A stretch of DNA of 42,540 nt, taken from the IMG/VR virus record IMGVR_UViG_3300043449_000265, positions 1 to 42,540 of that record. The stretch is one strand, 5' to 3'. The notes beneath the pieces were generated by a model. It did not search any database. It was not told the origin of the DNA and worked only from the letters and a program-made list of their open reading frames with translations. A program made the translations under genes and the position numbers. Every line of letters begins with the position of its first letter. Within the stretch, counting starts at the first letter, position 1. Of the stretch, positions 22,423-29,818 are shown one piece after another. Origin of the DNA: a virus.

Positions 22423-22958
22423 AACACTCTCCTAATGACATATCCTTTGTGGTTCTCGTAAGTGCCAGATAAAACTTTATTCATACAACCTATGTTTAGA
22501 TTTTGTTCGGAACAAAAACGTCTCAAACCTTTTATTATATTTACTTCACCATCAGGAAAAATAACTTCATATTTTTTTCTTCTGGAATCATACATATGTT
22601 CTAAATTTTGACGATGTTTTTTACTTTTAGGTTTTCCTGTCATAGTTTTTCTTTGTATTTCTCCGCCTATAAAATGATGTGTTCCCTTAGAAACTCTATC
22701 ATTTTGTGCTTCTTTAGAAAGTTCCGAAATCACATTAGGAGACATTTTCATCTTTGTTGCTAATCTATGACAAGCGGCCCAATCCTTTTGTTTATAGTGT
22801 ATATTATAGTGGTCTTTTATTGACAAGGCAACTAAATTATTTAGATCATTATTCTTACGATTACCGTCTATATGGTGTATATCGTAAGTTCTACCTTCTT
22901 CATCATTAGGAATAGAACCGTGATATTGTTCGTATATTTTTCTATAGTTGACTTTCAT
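22419..22958 (-). CDS. HNH homing endonuclease downstream of gp55
   Basis: Predicted 179 residues from ATG 22958 with GGGGGAG upstream; the open frame to 23066 is inside gp55. YDIHHIDGNRKNNDLNNLVAL (about 25-45) and KDHYNIHY (about 48-55) form the HNH nuclease core. The C-terminal half (FPDGEVNIIKGLRRF, NKVLSGTYENHKGYVI) resembles the DNA-recognition modules of phage HNH enzymes. It overlaps gp55 by 17 bases and closely resembles the HNH gene at 37395-37982. These are mobile genes that cut related phage genomes. Activity is inferred from motifs. Confidence 0.8.
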   Translation of the reverse strand: MKVNYRKIYEQYHGSIPNDEEGRTYDIHHIDGNRKNNDLNNLVALSIKDHYNIHYKQKDWAACHRLATKMKMSPNVISELSKEAQNDRVSKGTHHFIGGEIQRKTMTGKPKSKKHRQNLEHMYDSRRKKYEVIFPDGEVNIIKGLRRFCSEQNLNIGCMNKVLSGTYENHKGYVIRRVL

Positions 22959-23514
22959 TTTCTCCCCCAAAAAACTTATCAAGTCCTTCTTTGGCCGCTT
23001 TACGTTTTTCTTTTTTTTCTGCTTCTCGGCCCTCAAATTTTTTGATAAATTCATTAAGATTGTCATACATTGTGGAGGAAATCAAGTGGTTATCGTCATT
23101 ATCTATCATTAATGCCGCATCCGATGTATCTAGGACACTTTCTTGAAATTTCTTATAGATTATATATCTATTTTTCTCTTCTTTACTTATCCTTCTATGG
23201 AAGGCATAGTAAATAATTTGAGTGAAATAAGCAAAAGGATTTTGTGAAATAGTAGGATTGAAATTATCAAAGTAAAGAAAACAGTTTTCAATAGCATCGG
23301 ATACCAATTCATCACGGAATGAATAGTTCATAAAACGAGGCTTATGTGAAAGGTTTTCAGCAATCAAATAGATACATTTACCGATATATTCGGATACTCG
23401 TGGTTTTTCAAGGCCATTTTTTTTAGCCTCTACAACTTGCTTCTTATATTCAACGATCTCTGCTAAAAATCTTTGATTATCTACATAATGATTTTTCTTC
23501 TTTTTCGTAGTCAT
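22942..23514 (-). CDS. 55: Late sigma factor gp55
   Basis: Predicted 190 residues (T4 gp55 is 185). It directs host RNA polymerase to late TATAAATA-type promoters and works with the gp45 clamp. The segment NPFAYFTQIIYYAFHRRISKEEK (about 91-113) is the best conserved part of gp55, matching sigma region 2. FMNYSFRDELVSDAIENCF (about 61-79) also fits. A basic C-terminal tail is present. It has its own promoter, and an HNH gene overlaps its end. The CTAAATA boxes in the structural region would be its targets. Confidence 0.93.
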   Translation of the reverse strand: MTTKKKKNHYVDNQRFLAEIVEYKKQVVEAKKNGLEKPRVSEYIGKCIYLIAENLSHKPRFMNYSFRDELVSDAIENCFLYFDNFNPTISQNPFAYFTQIIYYAFHRRISKEEKNRYIIYKKFQESVLDTSDAALMIDNDDNHLISSTMYDNLNEFIKKFEGREAEKKEKRKAAKEGLDKFFGGENESQL

Positions 23515-23540
23515 TTCAACCTCTTTGCAAACATATAAAC

Positions 23541-23569
23541 ATTATACACTAAAAAAAAGTTTATGGCAA
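23541..23569 (-). promoter_or_regulatory. Sigma70-like promoter for gp55
   Basis: TTGCCA (23569-23564), 17 bases including an A/T tract, TATAAT (23546-23541) on the minus strand. Leader of about 20 bases with AGAGGT before the gp55 ATG. Confidence 0.7.
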
Positions 23570-23583
23570 CCTCATTTTGGGGC

Positions 23584-23613
23584 TTGACAAGGTTCCTATA
23601 TTGTGTGTATAAT
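23584..23613 (+). promoter_or_regulatory. Plus-strand sigma70-like promoter
   Basis: TTGACA (23584-23589), 18 bases, TATAAT (23608-23613) on the plus strand. It is back to back with the gp55 promoter. No plus-strand gene of normal size follows. The transcript would start near 23620 and run towards the hairpin at 23682-23696. Confidence 0.6.
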
Positions 23614-23681
23614 ATGCTCCGCATCCATCACCAAGTCTTACCACCAATATTAACCAGTTGCTCTAGATGAGCGAAGCGAAT

Positions 23682-23696
23682 CCACGCGAAGCGTGG
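23682..23696. terminator. Perfect short hairpin after the 85-residue gene
   Basis: CCACGC-GAA-GCGTGG forms a 6-bp GC-rich stem. On the plus strand GCTTT follows; on the minus strand ATTCGCTTC follows. Neither is a good U run, so it is a weak bidirectional terminator at best. It lies 4 bases after the stop of the 85-residue gene. Confidence 0.4.
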
Positions 23697-23699
23697 GCT

Positions 23700-23957
23700 T
23701 TAGACCTCCGTTAAGGACTTGAGTTTTGCTATCTGTTTCTTAAGGATAGGACCGCGATTAGGCCATTTGATAATAGGTTGGTCGTCATTCTTTGCTAGAT
23801 TTTCCAGCAAAGGAAGATATATCTTACGGACGGCCTGTAGTCTTAGTTTAAGGTCATCTACCTCGCTGGTGATTGGTGATAGATCCGGTTCATCATCAAA
23901 GGTAAATCCGAAATCATCTTCACCATCTAAATCTAAATATTTGTTTTTATCGGCCAT
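23700..23957 (-). CDS. Small acidic protein between UvsW and gp55
   Basis: Predicted 85 residues. The N-terminal 35 residues are acidic and disordered-looking (YLDLDGEDDFGFTFDDEPDL). The rest is helical (VDDLKLRLQAVRKIYLPLL, then KKQIAKLKSL). T4-like phages often carry a small acidic protein near here, but I do not recognise a family. It shares one base with the upstream Sm-like gene. A short acidic hook joined to a helix could bind the polymerase or clamp, but that is speculation. Confidence 0.6.
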   Translation of the reverse strand: MADKNKYLDLDGEDDFGFTFDDEPDLSPITSEVDDLKLRLQAVRKIYLPLLENLAKNDDQPIIKWPNRGPILKKQIAKLKSLTEV

Positions 23958-24382
23958 TAGTGCATAGTCCTTTTATCTTTGATTGATTGCATTAATTCGG
24001 CAATTTCTTCTATATAATCAGGTTCAGGTTCTTCTTCAATCTTTTTATCTTTTTTATCCTTCTGTTCCGCGATATATGTATCTATACTATCCCAATAATA
24101 CTCATTCATCTTTTCACTAACATTGCAACACAAAAGCACCTCACTTGCACTAATAGTAAATTCTTGATCGGAACATATTCTAGGATATACCCAAGGCATA
24201 AAGGCTATCTGTAAGTATCCTGTAGCAGTAGAAGGAACATATAATGCTTTTAGAGGGTTGATCAATACTAGAGAAGATATTTTATCTCCTTCTCCTATTT
24301 CAACCACTTCGGCAATAATATCATCTCCATTTTTTAAACGGATCAATTTTGCCACCGGTAAATCATTAATATCAATATCCAT
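23957..24382 (-). CDS. Sm-like fold protein (tentative)
   Basis: Predicted 141 residues. VAKLIRLKNGDDIIAEVVEI (about 9-28) is the Sm1-type strand pattern with NGD. SLVLINPLKALY, LQIAFMPWVYPR and FTISASEVLLCCNVSEKM follow as in phage Sm-like proteins. The last 40 residues are charged (EQKDKKDKKIEEEPEPD). T4-like marine phages commonly have this protein after UvsW. It could bind RNA or DNA, but no binding residues can be assigned. It follows uvsW by one base and shares one base with the next gene. Confidence 0.6.
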   Translation of the reverse strand: MDIDINDLPVAKLIRLKNGDDIIAEVVEIGEGDKISSLVLINPLKALYVPSTATGYLQIAFMPWVYPRICSDQEFTISASEVLLCCNVSEKMNEYYWDSIDTYIAEQKDKKDKKIEEEPEPDYIEEIAELMQSIKDKRTMH

Positions 24383-24383
24383 T

Positions 24384-25859
24384 TCACTTATCCTTCATAT
24401 CAATCTTGTATATACGGAACCTAAATCCTTCTTCACTATAAGTTTTTATCCTCTCCATAAAATGCTTGAGTGTAAAGTTCTCACGTTTTTTCCAGCTAAA
24501 GTCGTCGGCAATGTCAAAGAGGGTGGCGGATTTTTTTGTGGCACTAACCCGAAGGCCTCTACCGATTGATTGTAGGTTACGAATCTTGGACTTGGAAGGA
24601 GATGAAAATATGATGTTATCCAAGGCCACGATGTTAGTACCAGTGCTAAGAACACCAACGGACCCAACAATAATAGCATCGTGCTCGTTCTCGATGATCC
24701 TTCGTATTTCTTCTCGGTCTTCAACGTCTGTTCCTCCATGAATAAAGAAGACCTTTCGGCCTTCTTTCACCTTCTTATTTAGCATGTCATATAAGACAGT
24801 GCCATGCTTCTCAACAAAATTGAATAGCAGTAAAGTATTACCTTCTAATGACAATGCTAAGTTACATATAAACTTATTTCTCTCTTTATTAGAGATGATA
24901 TACTCTAATTCCTCTTGATATGATGCCGATTTCATATAGTGACATTCTTCTTCACTATACTTTAACATGAGACATTTGATAGTCAATTCGGCTAGCTGTT
25001 TCTTTTTCATTAAATCTTTTGATGTAGTGGCTTTATAGATTTGACCAAACAAACCCATCAATACCCATTCATGTGCTTTGGCTCCGGATAACGTTCCTGT
25101 TACACCTAAACGATATTGTGCTTTGGTACATTTAGAAAGAATATCGGATAAAGCCTTTGCTTGTGCCTGATGCACCTCGTCGCAGATTACATAGTCAAAC
25201 TTTTCAAAGTATTCTTTAGGCATTTTATACAATGATTGCCAAGTAGATATCATAATTGGATGTTCGGAATCTTTATCTCTACCCGAATATACTCTCCAAC
25301 AATACTTAAACATATCTTTACCATTATTTACAGAATAGTCTTGGAAGTCTGTAAACATTTGTTCTACTAGTGCAGACCTTGGTACAATCAATAATCCTCT
25401 TTTACCTTTTTTAAGTAGGTACATACAGACAAGATATAATAATAATGATTTACCAGAACCAGTAGGAGATAAGACAATCTTCCGTTTAGACCTCATGGCA
25501 TGAACAAAAGCATCTAACTGATAGTCTCTTGGTGGGTGTTTAGGATTAAGTTGTTCAATAAACTCTTTAGCCTCTTCTACAGAGAAAGAGTTATCAAGAT
25601 CCTCATCTTCATACTCATAGGTATAACCTTTTTCAGTTATCCATTTGATTACCTGAGAAGCAAGGCCACGATAGATTAGACCTGTGGTAGGAGAGTAGAG
25701 TCGTAAATATCCATCCCAAAGTTTCTGCTTGTAAGAAGGAACAAACTGAAACCCTGGGGGACGGAAGGAGAAGGCATCTCTCAATTCCCATCCTTTACCT
25801 TCATCACAACGGATGTGGATGTAGGCCTCATTCTTATTATGTATAATAAAGTCCGTCAT
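24384..25859 (-). CDS. uvsW: DNA/RNA helicase UvsW
   Basis: Predicted 491 residues (T4 UvsW is 503). It is a superfamily 2 helicase that branch-migrates recombination intermediates and switches origin R-loop replication to recombination-dependent replication. Q-motif-like RDYQLDAF (111-118) is followed by Walker A SPTGSGKS (131-138), DEVH (227-230), VTGTL (motif III region) and QSIGRGLR (motif VI) near residue 460. The N-terminal 100 residues correspond to the UvsW DNA-binding domain. It overlaps uvsY by 4 bases, so both are probably transcribed from the promoter before uvsY. Confidence 0.93.
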   Translation of the reverse strand: MTDFIIHNKNEAYIHIRCDEGKGWELRDAFSFRPPGFQFVPSYKQKLWDGYLRLYSPTTGLIYRGLASQVIKWITEKGYTYEYEDEDLDNSFSVEEAKEFIEQLNPKHPPRDYQLDAFVHAMRSKRKIVLSPTGSGKSLLLYLVCMYLLKKGKRGLLIVPRSALVEQMFTDFQDYSVNNGKDMFKYCWRVYSGRDKDSEHPIMISTWQSLYKMPKEYFEKFDYVICDEVHQAQAKALSDILSKCTKAQYRLGVTGTLSGAKAHEWVLMGLFGQIYKATTSKDLMKKKQLAELTIKCLMLKYSEEECHYMKSASYQEELEYIISNKERNKFICNLALSLEGNTLLLFNFVEKHGTVLYDMLNKKVKEGRKVFFIHGGTDVEDREEIRRIIENEHDAIIVGSVGVLSTGTNIVALDNIIFSSPSKSKIRNLQSIGRGLRVSATKKSATLFDIADDFSWKKRENFTLKHFMERIKTYSEEGFRFRIYKIDMKDK

Positions 25860-26299
25860 CTATCCGTCATTTTCTTCCATTCAATAAAGGCACGTAGAGC
25901 ATACACTCTACTGTTTAGTTCCTTTACAACGGAAGTGCAAAACTCTACCACTTCCTCATGAACTACTTTTTTAAGAACTAGATTATTTAGGTCTTCGTCC
26001 GCATCCATATAAATCGGTATATTCTGCTTAATGATTAGACGACCATTAGGTTCCCAACCACGTTCTTTTAGTTCCTCTAAATCAAGTTCACCTTGATAAT
26101 ACTGGAATTTTATAAGTCTCATTTTATTATAATCATTGGTAAATTTCTTTGCCAACATACGGTGATGAGAAAGTATATGTAGGTATTTACCGTGTAACGA
26201 TGATATACGGATCAATTCTAGGCCTGGTTCGGTGGAATCTATGGTACTATCTTTATGCCATTCTTCCATTAGATCATCAAGTTTCACAGGAGGTTTCAT
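25856..26299 (-). CDS. uvsY: Recombination mediator UvsY
   Basis: Predicted 147 residues (T4 UvsY is 137). UvsY loads the UvsX recombinase onto ssDNA covered by gp32. The start KLDDLMEEWHKDSTID is the typical UvsY opening. HGKYLHILSHHRMLAKKF and YYQGELDLEELKERGWEP also match the family. The last 50 residues are helical and would form the hexamer tail. It precedes uvsW as in T4-like genomes. AGGAATAC lies before the ATG. A tandem repeat and a weak promoter occupy the 57 bases upstream. Confidence 0.92.
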   Translation of the reverse strand: MKPPVKLDDLMEEWHKDSTIDSTEPGLELIRISSLHGKYLHILSHHRMLAKKFTNDYNKMRLIKFQYYQGELDLEELKERGWEPNGRLIIKQNIPIYMDADEDLNNLVLKKVVHEEVVEFCTSVVKELNSRVYALRAFIEWKKMTDR

Positions 26300-26310
26300 A
26301 GTATTCCTTA

Positions 26311-26361
26311 TGTATCATAAACAGATCATTACATATTGTAATGTATCATAAATAGATCATT
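26311..26361. repeat. Two 20-bp direct repeats before uvsY
   Basis: TGTATCATAAACAGATCATT (26311-26330) recurs at 26342-26361 with one change. The period is 31 bases. A small palindrome (ATTACA-TAT-TGTAAT) fills the space between them. The second copy overlaps the stop of the tube-like gene and the uvsY promoter spacer. Confidence 0.8.
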
Positions 26362-26368
26362 TTGTCAA
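26340..26368 (-). promoter_or_regulatory. Possible sigma70-like promoter before uvsY
   Basis: TTGACA (26368-26363), 17 bases, TACATT (26345-26340) on the minus strand. The -10 box is weak. The repeat at 26342-26361 overlaps it, so a protein bound there could repress or activate. Confidence 0.5.
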
Positions 26369-26878
26369 GCGTTCAATTTCAAACAAGTCGTAACGGAAAG
26401 TAAAGTCTGCGGTAGGGATAACATCGGCATCTACCTTGGTGTCAAATGAGATTAAACCGATAGAAGTAGGGTGGCAGTTATGGAACTTAACACGAATATT
26501 AGGATTATTCGCATTGGTATTTACGGTAAGATATCCGTCAAAATATAAAGGTGCCTTAGGATCTCTTGCCTTAATATATTGTGCATAGGATTCCGGTCTG
26601 GTTAAACCTTTTAACCAGTTATATGTTTCCTCCCACACCCGAAGGTCCTCATCAATAATAGCAGTAATGGTGAAAGCCTCATATACCAATTTGTCACCAG
26701 CACGGTAAGTTGCGGAGAATGGTGTAGGAACCATAACCTCTGTAGTGGATACAGAAGGCAGATTTACAGTCTGACAAAAATACTTTAGAAACGGTAAGTC
26801 AGGAATAATAAAAGTAAACTTCGTTGATTGAAGAATAGATGTATTGTCAGGTGTTTGTGGTAGAAATTGGGTAGTCAT
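26357..26878 (-). CDS. gp19-like tail tube-fold protein next to gp23
   Basis: Predicted 173 residues. KFTFIIPDLPFLKYFCQTVNLP followed by VPTPFSATYRAGDKLVYEAF and TITAIIDEDLRVWEETYNWLKGLT is the pattern of tail tube proteins (T4 gp19/gp54 fold): strand pair, GD, then the T(V/I)x(I/V)xxDE segment and a helix. A gp19 gene proper exists at 38091-38657, so this is a paralogue: a tube initiator, terminator or tail completion protein are possible. GGAGG lies 8 bases before the ATG. A terminator and a CTAAATA box separate it from gp23. Confidence 0.65.
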   Translation of the reverse strand: MTTQFLPQTPDNTSILQSTKFTFIIPDLPFLKYFCQTVNLPSVSTTEVMVPTPFSATYRAGDKLVYEAFTITAIIDEDLRVWEETYNWLKGLTRPESYAQYIKARDPKAPLYFDGYLTVNTNANNPNIRVKFHNCHPTSIGLISFDTKVDADVIPTADFTFRYDLFEIERLTK

Positions 26879-26894
26879 GGATCCTCCGGTCCAT

Positions 26895-26901
26895 TATTTA
26901 G
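26895..26901 (-). promoter_or_regulatory. Late promoter box before the tube-like gene
   Basis: CCTAAATAATGG on the minus strand, about 17 bases before the ATG at 26878. Matches the box before gp18 and gp22. Confidence 0.65.
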
Positions 26902-26904
26902 GCA

Positions 26905-26936
26905 TAAAAAAAGAGAGGGCCGAAGCCCTCTCTCTG
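26905..26936 (-). terminator. Rho-independent terminator after gp23
   Basis: The stem AGAGAGGGC/GCCCTCTCT (9 bp) carries a TTCG tetraloop and is followed by a T run on the minus strand. It lies 30 bases after the gp23 stop and is the clearest terminator in the window. Confidence 0.92.
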
Positions 26937-26964
26937 AGTTTACTAACTCTAATCTTTTTAGCGA

Positions 26965-28326
26965 TTAGGTTAGGTTACGAACGCGGAAAATGCGGTAGTA
27001 GATGTTGGCCTGGCCGCTTGTGTTGCGGTCACCAACTACACCGTCGCCATTTGCCGTGGCGAATGGGTTTGCCACCATTCCGTAACGTGTCTTAAAGCCA
27101 ATCTTTGGCTGGAAGGTGTCTTGGCCAATTGCACGAACCATCTGTAGTGGAACGTATGGGCAGTAGAACAAGCCGGCATCAAATGGTGATGTACCACGAT
27201 AACCAACTGTTACAAGCTCGTCGCCGTTTGCTGAACCACCGAAATAAGGATCAATATAAACCTTAATACGGCCGTGTAGCATACCAACGAAGGTGTTGCC
27301 TGTATCGTCAACTGTTAGATCAGCGGAAAGAGCAGGTGTGTAAGAAAGAACACCAGCCATTGCCATTGCTGAAGCAACGTCTGAAGAAACGATAAGGACG
27401 TTGCCTTTGCCTCTACGGGTTGCTTTTGCGATAGCGTTAGCGTCACGCTCAATCTGGAAAATAAGACCTTTGAACTTCTCAACTGACCAACGGCCGTTTG
27501 AGTCTGTGTCAAGATCGAATGTACCAGCAGTTGTAACACCATACTGAGCACCAACTGATGCTGTGCGGTAAATTGTGCGGATAACTTCACGGTTGATTTC
27601 AGCCAAGATTTCTGTTGAAAGAATGTTGGCCAATTCTGTCTCAGCATCAAGGCCGTGAATGGCTTTAAGATCCTGAGCAAGTTCTGTGGTGTATTCTGCT
27701 TTTAGAGCGCGTGAACGGGCAGTAACAGTGACCTTGTCAATGTTGAATGCCATTTCAGCAAAAGCATTACCTGATGTGCCGTCGCCAAGAGCTTCAGCCT
27801 GTGCAGTTGACATGCCTTTACCAACACCGAAAGCGGAAGAAGTTCCGAGAGCGGCAACTGGGTTTGTGTTAGCAATGTCACCTGAAACTGTGCCATCAAG
27901 ACCACCAGCAGAGTTCTGTGAAGCGAAAGCTGTGTTGGCTTCGAAGAATAGTGCTTCACCTGTGGTGCCTGCACCTTGTGCTTGCATTTCTTTATAACGT
28001 GAACGCATAGCGAAGATAAGGCCTGTTGGGCCGGTCATTGGTTGAACGCCGCAAACGTCATAAGCAATTAAGTTTGGAAGCGCACGACGAACGAGTGAGA
28101 TAAGGATTGGGTCGTATGAACCAACGCCTGTACCAGAACCGAGACCACCACCAGAGTTGGTAGGAGCGGACTCGTTAAGAGTGCGGGACTCTTCAGCCAT
28201 TGCCTTTTCTTGGTTCTCAAGAATAACGGCTGTAACCGCACGGCGGTATGGGTCTTTAATCTTTGAGAGACCGTCGTGGTCAAGAACTGGTGACCACTTC
28301 TGCTCTAGGTTTTCTGTAAGATACAT
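26965..28326 (-). CDS. 23: Major capsid protein gp23
   Basis: Predicted 453 residues (T4 gp23 is 521). It builds the hexameric head lattice in the HK97 fold. The N-terminal propeptide has the T4 protease motif LNE before SAPTNSGG (cleavage expected after E52). VRRALPNLIAYDVCGVQPMTGPTGLIFAMRSRY (split at its centre as written: about 79-111) is the classic gp23 signature used in PCR surveys. GLFYCPYVPLQMVRAIG and FQPKIGFKTRYGMVANPF near the end also match. It has a late-type box upstream and a strong terminator downstream. It precedes a tube-like gene rather than gp24, which is not seen in the window. Confidence 0.96.
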   Translation of the reverse strand: MYLTENLEQKWSPVLDHDGLSKIKDPYRRAVTAVILENQEKAMAEESRTLNESAPTNSGGGLGSGTGVGSYDPILISLVRRALPNLIAYDVCGVQPMTGPTGLIFAMRSRYKEMQAQGAGTTGEALFFEANTAFASQNSAGGLDGTVSGDIANTNPVAALGTSSAFGVGKGMSTAQAEALGDGTSGNAFAEMAFNIDKVTVTARSRALKAEYTTELAQDLKAIHGLDAETELANILSTEILAEINREVIRTIYRTASVGAQYGVTTAGTFDLDTDSNGRWSVEKFKGLIFQIERDANAIAKATRRGKGNVLIVSSDVASAMAMAGVLSYTPALSADLTVDDTGNTFVGMLHGRIKVYIDPYFGGSANGDELVTVGYRGTSPFDAGLFYCPYVPLQMVRAIGQDTFQPKIGFKTRYGMVANPFATANGDGVVGDRNTSGQANIYYRIFRVRNLT

Positions 28327-28355
28327 TTTAGTTTCCTTCTTTCTTTAACTAAAGT

Positions 28356-28362
28356 TATTTAA
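28356..28362 (-). promoter_or_regulatory. Late promoter box before gp23
   Basis: TTTAAATAAC on the minus strand, about 30 bases before the gp23 ATG, right after the gp22 stop. GAAGGAAAC is the ribosome site. Confidence 0.55.
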
Positions 28363-28363
28363 A

Positions 28364-29776
28364 TTACTTTGGAAGATTTCTACCAAGTGCTTGGACATAT
28401 TTAGCCATTGGGCCTTCAAGATTTGATTCGGAAATCATTCTTGGGTCGGCCGACTCAACACGGTCAAGAACCTCATCGGTCTTAACAGCAGCTGGGAAAT
28501 AATTCTCCCGTAGTGTTGAAATCTTTTCGATAAACTGATCATCGTCAGCGTAAGCAACATTCTCAACGAGACCTTTTAGTTTCTCTGCTTGAGTTGTTGT
28601 TAGGCCTTCACAAACATAAGCAACCAATTCATTCTTACGGGATTCAGCAATCATGCCTGTGAGAGCAACATTGCGTTCGATTTCCTCATTAAGTTTAGCT
28701 TCAAGATCCTCAACTGTCTGTGAAAGTTCCTCTACAACGGCAACTTCCTCTTCAGGAATGTCGATGTAGTGTTCGGCAAATAGTGAACGGAGACCGCCGA
28801 TGAAATCTTCTGTAAGTTCGCTACGGAGAGCAGACTCAACAGCAACTTCATTTTCTTCGATCCACTGTTCAACTACGTAATTAAGATAGTTATCAACGTT
28901 GGTTGAAAGTTCTTCCATAATTTCGGAAACTCTTTCTTCCAATGTTTCTGCATAAGCCTGTTCAAGTAGAGCAACTTCTTCTTCAAGTTTTGCTTTAACA
29001 GCAGCTTCGAAGATTGTTGTTGCTTTAGCATGAAATTCTTCTGATAGGTTTTCACCTTCTAGAAGCGCATTAACATGTTCCGACATATCAACCTGATATG
29101 ACTCTACTGGTGATTCCTCTGTTTCTTCATCAAGAACTTCTTCATCGAATTCAAAGTTCTCTTCGATAGCAGCAAGGATCTCTTCTTCTGAAAGACCTGC
29201 TTCGATGCCTTCGTTAATGAAATCTTCTAGTTCTTCGGAAAGTTCTAGTTCTTCTTCCATACACTTGTCATCTTCATCGTCATGGTCGTCGTCTTTTTTC
29301 ATCTTTGACTTTTTAGCAGCTTCTTTGATGGTAGCGACACGTTCTGCAATTGCGTTTGTTTCAGCAACTACTGAACCTTCTTCTTCCATCTCTTCGGCCA
29401 TTGCTGGTTGTGATTTAAGGGATTTCTTTGTTTCTGGTGAAACACTAGCCTTTGATGACTTTGATGTGTCTTTGCCTGTCTTACCAGCAGCCTTGGCACC
29501 GAGGTTATCGGAAGCAACTGATGTAGGTGTAGCACCACCTAGATCGTCAACACCACCGAATGATGATGCATCTGGGCCATTTGGATTGGAAAAACGGCTT
29601 TCAGGTGACTTTGAACCTGGATGTAGTGTTTTAGCATTGACGGTTGATGCTGTTGAAGGATCAACTGGATTAGGGTTTGACACGCCGCCGGCCAATGGAC
29701 CGACAGATGGGATACCCTCATTCAATTGCTTACCTTCAAGCACTGCCTTCGCTGCTTCTGTAAGTGATTTACTCAT
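28364..29776 (-). CDS. 22: Prohead scaffold protein gp22
   Basis: Predicted 470 residues (T4 gp22 is 269). It forms the internal core around which gp23 assembles and is then degraded by gp21. The N-terminal 130 residues are Gly/Ser/Asn/Pro-rich and low in structure. About 130-250 is very acidic (MEEEGSV, KKDDDHDDEDDK), and the middle and C-terminal parts are long helices with coiled-coil pattern (LEAKLNEEIERNVALTGMI). The last 40 residues fit the conserved gp22 C-terminus. It lies between gp21 and gp23 as in T4. It is much longer than T4 gp22, mainly in the N-terminal acidic half. Confidence 0.88.
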   Translation of the reverse strand: MSKSLTEAAKAVLEGKQLNEGIPSVGPLAGGVSNPNPVDPSTASTVNAKTLHPGSKSPESRFSNPNGPDASSFGGVDDLGGATPTSVASDNLGAKAAGKTGKDTSKSSKASVSPETKKSLKSQPAMAEEMEEEGSVVAETNAIAERVATIKEAAKKSKMKKDDDHDDEDDKCMEEELELSEELEDFINEGIEAGLSEEEILAAIEENFEFDEEVLDEETEESPVESYQVDMSEHVNALLEGENLSEEFHAKATTIFEAAVKAKLEEEVALLEQAYAETLEERVSEIMEELSTNVDNYLNYVVEQWIEENEVAVESALRSELTEDFIGGLRSLFAEHYIDIPEEEVAVVEELSQTVEDLEAKLNEEIERNVALTGMIAESRKNELVAYVCEGLTTTQAEKLKGLVENVAYADDDQFIEKISTLRENYFPAAVKTDEVLDRVESADPRMISESNLEGPMAKYVQALGRNLPK

Positions 29777-29806
29777 AAGTTAGATACTCCTTTTTCTATA
29801 TCTAGT

Positions 29807-29813
29807 TATTTAG
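29807..29813 (-). promoter_or_regulatory. Late promoter box before gp22
   Basis: ACTAAATAACTAG on the minus strand, about 30 bases before the gp22 ATG. It lies just past the gp21 stop and is followed by AAAAAGGAG. Confidence 0.7.
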
Positions 29814-29818
29814 TATTT

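Larger units (their letters stand above)
23515..23699. other. Intergenic region with divergent promoters
   Basis: This 185-base gap between gp55 and the 85-residue gene holds the divergent promoters, two copies of GCGAAGCG (at 23671 and 23686) and a compact hairpin. The plus strand has a 15-codon frame (23667-23714, beginning MSEANPREAWALD) without a ribosome site. The minus strand looks briefly like a tRNA D-arm (GCTC...GAGC) but does not fold further. Confidence 0.6.

Noticed and set aside
22942-23066. Long N-terminal extension of the HNH endonuclease
   Set aside because: The frame is open to 23066, but the ATG at 22958 has a strong GGGGGAG site and the extension is Lys-rich sequence overlapping the gp55 end.
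23620-23700. tRNA on the minus strand (GCTC-loop-GAGC like a D-arm, then AACTGG)
   Set aside because: No matching acceptor, anticodon or T-arm can be drawn around it; only the D-arm-like part pairs.
29205-29783. 192-residue plus-strand frame rich in Ser/Leu
   Set aside because: It is the mirror of the acidic, low-complexity part of gp22; there is no ribosome site or promoter and the codon pattern is that of the opposite strand.
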